Below, one piece after another: positions 1-5,022 of a stretch of 5,022 nucleotides of DNA. Numbering within the stretch: the first letter of the stretch is position 1; every line of letters starts with the position of its first letter. The notes beneath the pieces were generated by a model, which was given only the letters and a program-made list of their open reading frames with translations, made no database searches and was not told where the DNA came from. The position numbers and the translations under genes were made by a program. The DNA comes from Paracoccaceae bacterium (lineage in GTDB: Bacteria; Pseudomonadota; Alphaproteobacteria; Rhodobacterales; Rhodobacteraceae): positions 1 to 5,022 of the forward strand of contig PXDM01000412.1 of assembly GCA_003565055.1 (NCBI GenBank), read 5' to 3'.

Positions 1-13
1 AAGATATAACGAT

Positions 14-3000
14 ATGAGAAAAGTTTACTTCGTATTATTGCTCATCTTATTCAGCACGCCGGTCACAGCTCAAAGTGATTCTACTTTTATATTCTTCGAG
101 GGCAGCCAATCATACTTAGTGGAAGTTTTCAGTACACCGGGCACTCACACCTATAACAACCCCTCAAATGTAGATACAGTTGATGTACTTATAGTAGCCG
201 GGGGCGGTGGTGGCGGAACCTATGGAGGCGGCGGAGCCGGAGGTGTAGTATTTGAAGAAAATTTGGATATTTCCTCTCTTTCTTCTATCAACATAACTGT
301 AGGTAACGGCGGACCGGGAGGGAACTCTGCAATTGGACAAAACGGACAAAACTCAACCTTCGCCAATCTGGAAGCATTAGGCGGAGGCGGCGGGGGGGCG
401 CACAATAATAATCCGTCTCCTACAAATGCTCAGCCCGGTGGCAGCGGCGGCGGTGCGGGCGGTAGGGACACAGATCCCACACCGGGTGCAGGTTTGCAGC
501 CCGGACATTCAACTCCCGGTTTTGGTAACGCCGGAGGTAGTTATACTACAAACAACAGAGCCGGAGGCGGAGGTGGGGCCGGATCACCGGGTGAAACGGG
601 AACAGGCTCAGCTGCAGGTGACGGTGGTGCGGGACTATTCTACGGCGATAAATTCGGATCAACAGTAGGGCTCTTAGGTTGGTTCGGCGGGGGGGGCGGC
701 GGAGGCAATTTTGAAAACAATGCTCCGGGTACAGGTATGCATGGCGGCGGAAACGGCGGGTACAGCGGCTCGGGGCACACGGCGGGACAACAGGGAACGG
801 GAGGCGGTGGCGGTGGCGCCGGTCAGTCAGGCAATACGGGTGCAAACGGCGGTTCCGGTATTGTCATTTTACGCTACAAACAAAACCTAAACTACACGTG
901 GACAGGTAACATAAACAACGACTGGGACACGCCCGGTAATTGGGATGAAAATGAGGTTCCTGTTGATGGTGCCGTAATCACTATTCCGCCAACTTCCAAC
1001 GACCCTGAAATATCAAATTTTGCAGGAGTCCGCACGATAGAAATTGAATCAGGTGCAGCGTTAACCATTTTATCAGACGCGTCTTTAGTCGTTAATTCGC
1101 ATATTATCAACAACGGCACCGTAAAGGTAAAAAATGACGGAGCTTTGATACAAACGAGTAGTTTAAACGGTGATGATATTTACACGCATACTCAAGGTGG
1201 TGTAGAATACACCATTCATGCATTTACCACCGTAGGAAATGCCGAGTTCACTGCTCCCGACGGAATATCAGAAGTGGATGTGCTCATTGTTGCCGGAGGT
1301 GGTGGTGGCGGTGACTTTGCCTATCCGGGCGGTGGTGGCGCGGGCGGACTAATCTACGAAGCCGGCGTATCCGTATCTCCCACAACGGCCGTTTTTGTAG
1401 GTAACGGGGGAACTGCCGGAGAAAACGGAGAAAACTCCCTTTTCGCGTCATTCACGGCCATTGGTGGCGGTGCGGGTGGAAACCGAAATGATCAAACTCC
1501 CGGGGCAAACGGGGGCAGTGGCGGCGGTGGCGGTGGCTTCGACAGTTCTTCAATTCCGGGCGGTTCGGGAACAAGCGGTCAAGGAAACGACGGAGGTGAC
1601 GGTAGTACTGCCGGTAGTGGTGAAGCTCATGCCGGCGGTGGCGGTGGCGGGGCCGGAACAAGCGGCGATATACCCGTTCAATCAGGAGGTGAGGTCATTA
1701 AAGGAGGCGACGGTGGTGTTGGACTTGATTACAGCGACTTTTTTGGGACAACTTACGGCCAAAACGGGTGGTTTGCCGGTGGGGGTGCCGGTGGAATGAT
1801 TAGCGACCGAGGAGCCGGTGGCGCCCAAGGAGGTTTAGGCGGTGGTGGTAACAGCGGACAAGGCCATGAAGACCCCGGCATGCACGGCATTTCCACTTCA
1901 GGTGGCGGCGGTGGCGGCGGTGCGGGTACAGGCGCTCCGGGATCATCTAGCGATTGGGGATTGAGCGGCTCAGGCGGCTCGGGAATTGTTTTAGTACGCT
2001 ATCCCTCCTCAGCTGCAACATCCTCACCTTTGGGACTTAACTCAGGTTCGGGCACTTACATTGTTGAACGAACGGGAGATAATGACTCCACAAAGTACAA
2101 TGGTTGGTCAGCACCCATAGCGAATCTTGAGGTACACCAAAACAACGGTATCTTTCACGAATCCAACCCCTGTGATATTTTCGTTTTTGACGCATCAAAA
2201 CAAAATTGGAGCCATGATTTCCCTGAAAACTACAGCACATCATGTCAGGGGCAACCCGTAACTTTCACCCCTCAGTTTCTGATTTCAAACCCCAACGGTA
2301 TCATGGATCCGGGGCAGGGGTTCTTCGCTCCGGGAAACCCCACAAACCCAACAAGGGTGTTTGAAGGTTCTGACCTTAATAATGGCAACTACAACATAAC
2401 TTTAAAAACCGGTAAAAACCCGGGATCTGTAAATTGGAGCTTAAACAATTGGAACTTAATAGGCAATCCCTATGCCTCAGGTATTAATATTCAAAAAATG
2501 CTGGAACTCAACAGTAATGTCCTACTAACCGACGCAGCTTATGTTTGGGCTGATGACGGCTCTGAAGGTAGCTCATACAATGAAAATGACTACATTGTTG
2601 TAAACCGAACGGGCTCAACAGGTGCCAATGGACAAAATATCACTAACGGAAGCATTTCTTCATGTCAAGGTTTTTTTGTTCAAGCCGCAGCTAATGACAT
2701 GAAATTCAGGTTTACTAATGACTTTCGAACGGCTGATAACGATCAATTTCGATCGGCACCTGACGCCCGACTGAACTACTCGCGAGTGTGGATTGCGGTT
2801 GATAACGGTGAAGTATACAACGACTTTCTCTTCGCTTTCATCAATGAGGCTTCTTTCGGCTTTGATAAAAAGTACGATGCCCCAAAACGGTACGGCCAAG
2901 AAAAACTCAACATCGCCACTCGCTTAAACTCCGGTGAAGAAATAGCAATTCAAGCTCAACCGCATATAACAGCAAAAGAAAAACGCGCCGTACCACTCAC

Positions 3001-3484
3001 TGTGCAGTCGGGTAGCCTTAAACCCTTTGAAATTACACTGCGTAAAAAAACCAATATTGACGACGAACTAGGAATTTACATCGTAGACTCCAAAACAAAT
3101 GATACTTTGGACTTGCGAAAAGAATCGGTAAAGGTTGAACCCGACAGCACCGGTTACTATAAAGACCGTTTCATTCTATTCTTTGAACATGACGGAGAGA
3201 ATATTGACGATAATGACGTTACGTCAACAAAAGAAGTTTTAGCCGACCCTTCAGATATTAAGGTGTACTCTTCAGGTGAGGAAATTGTGATTGAATCTTC
3301 ACAAAATAAGATCAATAATGTACGTATTTTCACGGCTCACGGTAAGCTCATTCAAAGTGCTACGGGAATAAATACAATCATGCACAGGTTGAACTTGAAT
3401 AATGCTGCCCGTGGTATTTATATTGTTGAAGTAATAGATGTTAAAGGCTTGAGATATACGAAAAAAGTACCTGTGACTCATTAA
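14..3484 (+). CDS. Large T9SS-secreted protein with two glycine-rich domains
   Basis: A 1156-residue protein of unknown function, predicted to be exported and then secreted or anchored at the cell surface. Residues 1-20 form a signal peptide (Arg-Lys, a Leu-rich core, then a TAQ cleavage region). Residues 57-288 and 421-663 are homologous glycine-rich domains, each opening with VDVLIVAGGGGGG and closing with GGSGIV(I/L)(L/V)RY. Residues 294-382 form a beta-rich linker (TWTGNINNDW, then NW and a GAALTI-like strand) common in Bacteroidota surface proteins. Residues 664-1070 resemble the usual region before the sorting domain, with WNLIGNPYASGI (813-824), CQGFFVQA (884-891) and FGFDKKYDAPK (948-958). 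Residues 1080-1156 are the T9SS type A sorting domain. The only cysteines are C720, C744 and C884, all in that pre-sorting region. ATG at 14 is chosen because it gives the signal peptide directly; only 13 bases lie upstream, so its promoter and any operon partner are outside the window. Adhesion or a matrix role is possible but is inference. Confidence 0.93.
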   Translation: MRKVYFVLLLILFSTPVTAQSDSTFIFFEGSQSYLVEVFSTPGTHTYNNPSNVDTVDVLIVAGGGGGGTYGGGGAGGVVFEENLDISSLSSINITVGNGGPGGNSAIGQNGQNSTFANLEALGGGGGGAHNNNPSPTNAQPGGSGGGAGGRDTDPTPGAGLQPGHSTPGFGNAGGSYTTNNRAGGGGGAGSPGETGTGSAAGDGGAGLFYGDKFGSTVGLLGWFGGGGGGGNFENNAPGTGMHGGGNGGYSGSGHTAGQQGTGGGGGGAGQSGNTGANGGSGIVILRYKQNLNYTWTGNINNDWDTPGNWDENEVPVDGAVITIPPTSNDPEISNFAGVRTIEIESGAALTILSDASLVVNSHIINNGTVKVKNDGALIQTSSLNGDDIYTHTQGGVEYTIHAFTTVGNAEFTAPDGISEVDVLIVAGGGGGGDFAYPGGGGAGGLIYEAGVSVSPTTAVFVGNGGTAGENGENSLFASFTAIGGGAGGNRNDQTPGANGGSGGGGGGFDSSSIPGGSGTSGQGNDGGDGSTAGSGEAHAGGGGGGAGTSGDIPVQSGGEVIKGGDGGVGLDYSDFFGTTYGQNGWFAGGGAGGMISDRGAGGAQGGLGGGGNSGQGHEDPGMHGISTSGGGGGGGAGTGAPGSSSDWGLSGSGGSGIVLVRYPSSAATSSPLGLNSGSGTYIVERTGDNDSTKYNGWSAPIANLEVHQNNGIFHESNPCDIFVFDASKQNWSHDFPENYSTSCQGQPVTFTPQFLISNPNGIMDPGQGFFAPGNPTNPTRVFEGSDLNNGNYNITLKTGKNPGSVNWSLNNWNLIGNPYASGINIQKMLELNSNVLLTDAAYVWADDGSEGSSYNENDYIVVNRTGSTGANGQNITNGSISSCQGFFVQAAANDMKFRFTNDFRTADNDQFRSAPDARLNYSRVWIAVDNGEVYNDFLFAFINEASFGFDKKYDAPKRYGQEKLNIATRLNSGEEIAIQAQPHITAKEKRAVPLTVQSGSLKPFEITLRKKTNIDDELGIYIVDSKTNDTLDLRKESVKVEPDSTGYYKDRFILFFEHDGENIDDNDVTSTKEVLADPSDIKVYSSGEEIVIESSQNKINNVRIFTAHGKLIQSATGINTIMHRLNLNNAARGIYIVEVIDVKGLRYTKKVPVTH
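392..398 (+). repeat. G7 homopolymer inside coding sequence
   Basis: Seven consecutive G bases encode two glycines (residues 127-128) and the first base of Ala129 in glycine-rich copy 1. Such runs are prone to polymerase slippage and to sequencing errors. The reading frame is open on both sides as given. Confidence 0.9.
689..696 (+). repeat. G8 homopolymer inside coding sequence
   Basis: Eight consecutive G bases encode glycines 226-228 (GGG GGG GGC). Reading the flanking sequence shows that gaining one base would meet TGA at 712-714, and losing one base would meet TAA at 888-890. Either slip would truncate the protein near the first glycine-rich domain and remove the sorting domain. This is the longest G run in the window. 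Confidence 0.9.
1274..2002 (+). repeat. Glycine-rich domain, copy 2 (protein residues 421-663)
   Basis: The second copy repeats the landmarks of copy 1 over its full length: VDVLIVAGGGGGG, GGGGAGG, VGNGG, an NSLF segment, GGSGGGGGG, GDGGVGLDY, GWFAGGGAGG, a GGGGGGGAG run and a closing GGSGIVLVRY. A Phe-rich strand with TxPG- or APDG-like residues precedes both copies. Loop lengths and residues between the landmarks differ considerably, so this is an old or fast-diverging duplication, not a recent DNA-level repeat. Glycine codons here lean more to GGT, while copy 1 uses more GGA and GGC, which also argues against recent gene conversion. Confidence 0.85.
3251..3481 (+). other. T9SS type A C-terminal sorting domain (residues 1080-1156)
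   Basis: The last 77 residues have the typical order of a type A sorting domain: an opening DIKVYSSGEEIVIES strand pair, then NNVRIFTAHGKLIQS, a short strand ending in LNLNNAARGIYIVEV, and a final LRYTKKVPV strand ending three residues from the stop. In this family the domain directs the protein through the outer-membrane translocon of the type IX secretion system and is usually cleaved and replaced by a surface anchor. No T9SS machinery gene lies in the window, so secretion is inferred from the domain alone. Confidence 0.9.
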
Positions 3485-3538
3485 TGCAGAACTATTTCGA
3501 AACTGACTTTTATCACGTTTTAAAAGGCTTATACCTCT

Positions 3539-3546
3539 TACTTTTG
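3539..3546 (+). promoter_or_regulatory. Bacteroidota-type -7 promoter box for the CBS gene
   Basis: TACTTTTG fits the Bacteroidota sigma factor consensus TAnnTTTG exactly and lies 25 bases before the ATG at 3572. It would place the transcript start near 3550-3553, leaving a short A-rich leader. No good TTTG-like -33 box is visible at the expected distance upstream, which is common in this phylum. The box suggests that the CBS gene is transcribed separately from the large gene before it, 87 bases upstream. Confidence 0.6.
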
Positions 3547-3571
3547 TGCCATACTATCAAAAACGAAAACA

Positions 3572-3991
3572 ATGAACTTACAAAGCAAAGTAACAGAAAT
3601 CATGACCGCCAACGTTCACACCATAAATAAAGAAGATGAGCTTCACGCGGCCATGAAAATCATCAAAAAACATAAAGTAAGACACTTACCCGTGACAGAC
3701 GGCAAAAAGCCGGTGGGAATCATAAGCGCTACAGATATTAACCGACTTACTTTTGGTGGTTTATTCGACGATCCGGACGGCGGTAATGCCGATGCGTTGA
3801 GTATGCTCAACATCGAACAGGTAATGAACGGGAATTTACGCACGATTGACGCCAGCGCCTCCGTTGAGGAAACCGCTCAAATTTTTGTAACCGAGAAATT
3901 TCATGCGCTACCCGTTACCGAAAACGGCGAACTCAAAGGAATTGTAACTACCACTGATGTGATTCGGTTTATGCTCGAAGCCCGATCATAA
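3572..3991 (+). CDS. Stand-alone CBS domain pair protein
   Basis: A 139-residue soluble protein made almost entirely of two CBS domains (a Bateman module). CBS 1 spans about residues 7-58, with VRHLPVTDG (36-44), VGIIS (48-52) and SATD (52-55). CBS 2 spans about residues 81-135, with HALPVTENG (111-119), GIVTT (123-127) and TTTD (126-129). The S/T-x-x-D ends are the usual ribose-phosphate contacts of nucleotide-binding CBS domains, so binding of AMP, ATP or a related adenosyl ligand is plausible; the ligand and any partner protein are unknown. A loop rich in Asp and Gly (FDDPDGGNAD, 65-74) joins the domains. There is no signal peptide, membrane segment or attached catalytic domain. ATG at 3572 follows an A-rich leader without a Shine-Dalgarno motif, and the first CBS domain starts within seven residues of it. 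The gene converges on the phosphatase gene, with 49 bases between the stops. Confidence 0.93.
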   Translation: MNLQSKVTEIMTANVHTINKEDELHAAMKIIKKHKVRHLPVTDGKKPVGIISATDINRLTFGGLFDDPDGGNADALSMLNIEQVMNGNLRTIDASASVEETAQIFVTEKFHALPVTENGELKGIVTTTDVIRFMLEARS

Positions 3992-4040
3992 GTTCAAATT
4001 GAGTGTGGCAAATGTGTAAATCTGTTTTGTTCAAACTCAC

Positions 4041-4790
4041 TTAAAAAGTGTACAACAACCCCATACCCGCCCCACCGGCGGGTGTATGGTTTAGAGTCAT
4101 TTGTACCCCCTCTTTCTGTAGTCTTTTGTTCAACCACAATCCGACAGCCATTCCCAATGCCGCCCCGGCGGTGACATCGCTCAGCCAATGCTCACCCGCA
4201 GCTACGCGAGATAGTGAAATACCCGTAGCGGTTGCGTAAAACAAAGAAGGTAACGCGGCTCGGTGACCATAGCTTTGCGCAAAAACCGTAGCCAAAGAAA
4301 ACGCCACACTGCTGTGTCCACTCACAAATGAGGTGTAATCATCACGATGAAAGCCACGAAAATCGCGGGAATTGATTTCGGTTTGTGGTCTTAGGCGTCC
4401 GACAGAATACTTGAGCGCCGCCGTTAACATAAACGCACTTAACGCCGCCGCTCCCGCTCGATATGAGGTTTGAACCAAAGGCTCATCATTAAATCCTTTT
4501 CCCGCAACCCACGTAACTACCGGAATTCCCAACATAAATGTAGCTCGGGTGTAGTCGCCAAAACGTACAAACCGACTCCGGTTGAAACTTGCATCGCGGA
4601 GTTCCCTCTCCAATCGCTCATCAAAAAAGAAGGAAGCACCCGTAATTATACCTGCGGCACCTAAGGTGTACACTTTGCTTTTTGACGTTTTGGGAATCTC
4701 TACAATTGTGGAGTCTGCTTGCGCTTGCAAACCATAGCTCAAACCGTTTAACAAAACTAATAGGAATATAAAACAATAACTCGGGCGCAT
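4041..4790 (-). CDS. Exported PAP2-family phosphatase
   Basis: A membrane or periplasmic phosphatase of the PAP2 (type 2 phosphatidic acid phosphatase) family. These enzymes act on lipid phosphates, such as undecaprenyl pyrophosphate or lipid A phosphates, or on small phosphoesters; the substrate here cannot be read from sequence. Numbering from ATG at 4790 (249 residues), all three motifs are present: K127-x6-R134-P135, S157-G158-H159, and R195-x5-H201-x3-D205. The two histidines are the expected nucleophile and acid/base residues. Val156 stands where the family usually has Pro (PSGH). Residues 1-21 look like a signal peptide (MRPSYCFIFLLVLL, then GLQAQ), with further hydrophobic stretches near 43-56, 83-97 and 108-126. 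A TTG at 4799 would add three residues (MVY); ATG at 4790 is preferred because it begins the signal peptide. The C-terminus, VQMTLNHTP then GMGLLYTF, could form a beta hairpin ending in Phe. The gene is divergent from the thioredoxin-like gene. Confidence 0.92.
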   Translation of the reverse strand: MRPSYCFIFLLVLLNGLSYGLQAQADSTIVEIPKTSKSKVYTLGAAGIITGASFFFDERLERELRDASFNRSRFVRFGDYTRATFMLGIPVVTWVAGKGFNDEPLVQTSYRAGAAALSAFMLTAALKYSVGRLRPQTEINSRDFRGFHRDDYTSFVSGHSSVAFSLATVFAQSYGHRAALPSLFYATATGISLSRVAAGEHWLSDVTAGAALGMAVGLWLNKRLQKEGVQMTLNHTPAGGAGMGLLYTF

Positions 4791-4817
4791 ATAAACCAAA
4801 AATTAAACGGCGCGTTT

Positions 4818-4825
4818 TACCTTTG
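4818..4825 (+). promoter_or_regulatory. -7 promoter box for the thioredoxin-like gene
   Basis: TACCTTTG fits TAnnTTTG and lies 29 bases before the ATG at 4855, giving an expected transcript start near 4829-4832. No clear TTTG-like -33 box is seen; its expected place, near 4793-4800, would overlap the 5' end of the phosphatase gene. The match is exact but short, so support rests on its position and on the similar boxes ahead of the other genes. Confidence 0.55.
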
Positions 4826-4840
4826 AACTTTGAAAGAAAA

Positions 4841-4848
4841 CAAAAGTA
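4841..4848 (-). promoter_or_regulatory. -7 promoter box for the PAP2 phosphatase gene
   Basis: On the minus strand this reads TACTTTTG, identical to the box ahead of the CBS gene. It predicts a transcript start near 4834-4837 and a leader of about 45 bases to the ATG at 4790. The -33 region would fall inside the first codons of the thioredoxin-like gene, and no strong match is visible there. The box faces the plus-strand box at 4818-4825. Confidence 0.55.
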
Positions 4849-4854
4849 ACGATT

Positions 4855-5022
4855 ATGGCAGTACATAAAATAACTGATGACGATTTTAGAAATCTAATCA
4901 AAGAAAACGAAAAAGTAGTAGTAAAATTCTTTGCCAATTGGTGCGGCTCATGCAAACTGATTGCGCCCAAATACAAGAGAATGAGTGAAGAAGATACTTA
5001 CCGGGGTATTTACTTTGCCGAG
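4855..5022 (+). CDS. Thioredoxin-like protein, 5' part (cut by window end)
   Basis: The first 56 codons of a thioredoxin-fold protein; the rest lies beyond the window. The sequence starts MAVHKITDDDF, has a central strand VVVKFFANW (residues 21-29), then the active site C30-G31-S32-C33-K34, followed by IAPKYKRM and the next strand GIYFAE. The layout matches the first half of thioredoxin: beta strand, WCxxC at the helix start, and the Pro after the active site (P38). No signal peptide is present, so a cytoplasmic disulfide reductase role is likely. The dipeptide between the cysteines is Gly-Ser, not the classical Gly-Pro, which tends to alter redox potential and is seen in thioredoxin-like paralogues; hence the general name. 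ATG at 4855 follows an A-rich leader and is the only start giving the complete first strand. The cis-Pro loop and full length cannot be checked here. Confidence 0.88.
   Translation, partial: MAVHKITDDDFRNLIKENEKVVVKFFANWCGSCKLIAPKYKRMSEEDTYRGIYFAE

Larger units (their letters stand above)
182..877 (+). repeat. Glycine-rich domain, copy 1 (protein residues 57-288)
   Basis: This is the first copy of a duplicated glycine-rich domain in the secreted protein. It opens with a hydrophobic strand, VDVLIVA, runs into G6, then GGGGAGG, a VGNGG turn, an NSTF segment, GGSGGGAGG, GDGGAGLFY, GWFGGGGGGG and GTGGGGGGAG, and closes with GGSGIVILRY. The same landmarks occur in the same order in copy 2. The pattern matches glycine-rich domains seen in bacterial surface proteins and some phage tail adhesins, where glycine runs can pack as polyglycine II helices; applying that fold here is inference. 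The coding DNA is clearly more G/C-rich than the rest of the gene and contains G7 and G8 runs. Confidence 0.85.

Noticed and set aside
426..845. Open frames in other frames and on the minus strand across glycine-rich copy 1 (for example 426-668 plus, 546-845 minus)
   Set aside because: Their translations are strings of Arg, His, Pro and Val produced by reading glycine codons out of frame; they have no recognisable domain and lie wholly inside the well-supported secreted protein gene.
1452..1799. Overlapping open frames on both strands in glycine-rich copy 2
   Set aside because: Same cause as in copy 1: biased glycine codon composition keeps other frames open. No start context or protein family is recognisable.
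2540..2547. TATGTTTG, a match to the TAnnTTTG promoter box, inside the large gene
   Set aside because: It lies deep in coding sequence with no gene starting downstream, and the motif is short enough to occur by chance in a window of this length.
3992..4035. Direct repeat GTTCAAA at 3992-3998 and 4029-4035 in the convergent gap
   Set aside because: Seven bases, two copies, no third copy and no dyad symmetry; likely chance in a short A/T-rich spacer.
4038..4050. Small hairpin CACTT-AAA-AAGTG at the phosphatase stop codon
   Set aside because: The stem is only five A/T-rich base pairs with no following T run on the minus strand, so it is not a credible intrinsic terminator.
4797..4799. TTG as the start codon of the phosphatase
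   Set aside because: It adds only three residues before an ATG that directly opens the signal peptide; the ATG at 4790 is the simpler start.
4621..4866. Minus-strand open frame of 81 codons across the phosphatase start and the divergent spacer
   Set aside because: It overlaps the phosphatase in another frame and spans both predicted promoters; no domain is recognisable.

Overview
The window looks like chromosomal DNA from a member of the Bacteroidota. Three things point there. The first protein ends in a type A C-terminal sorting domain of the type IX secretion system (T9SS). All three visible intergenic promoters have a -7 box fitting the Bacteroidota consensus TAnnTTTG. The start codons are preceded by A-rich leaders rather than a Shine-Dalgarno motif. 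Base composition is moderate, except for two G/C-rich glycine-coding blocks.

Layout: (1) 14-3484 (+) encodes a 1156-residue secreted protein. It has a signal peptide, two homologous glycine-rich domains (182-877 and 1274-2002) separated by a beta-rich linker, a long beta-rich region typical of large Bacteroidota surface proteins, and the T9SS sorting domain (3251-3481). (2) 3572-3991 (+) encodes a stand-alone pair of CBS domains behind its own -7 box. (3) 4041-4790 (-) encodes an exported PAP2-family phosphatase that converges on the CBS gene. (4) 4855 to the window end (+) is the start of a thioredoxin-fold protein with a CGSC active site, cut off after 56 codons. It is divergent from the phosphatase, and the two -7 boxes lie within a 64-bp spacer and face each other.

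The genes do not form an obvious pathway. The first is a cell-surface or secreted protein of unknown function, the second a probable nucleotide-sensing module, the third a cell-envelope phosphatase and the fourth a redox protein. Only the divergent phosphatase/thioredoxin pair shows a possible regulatory link, through shared promoter DNA. The most unusual item is the large T9SS cargo protein with duplicated polyglycine domains, which also carries G7 and G8 homopolymer tracts in its coding sequence. No RNA gene, CRISPR array, insertion sequence or convincing terminator hairpin was seen. There is no gene-free stretch over 300 bases.
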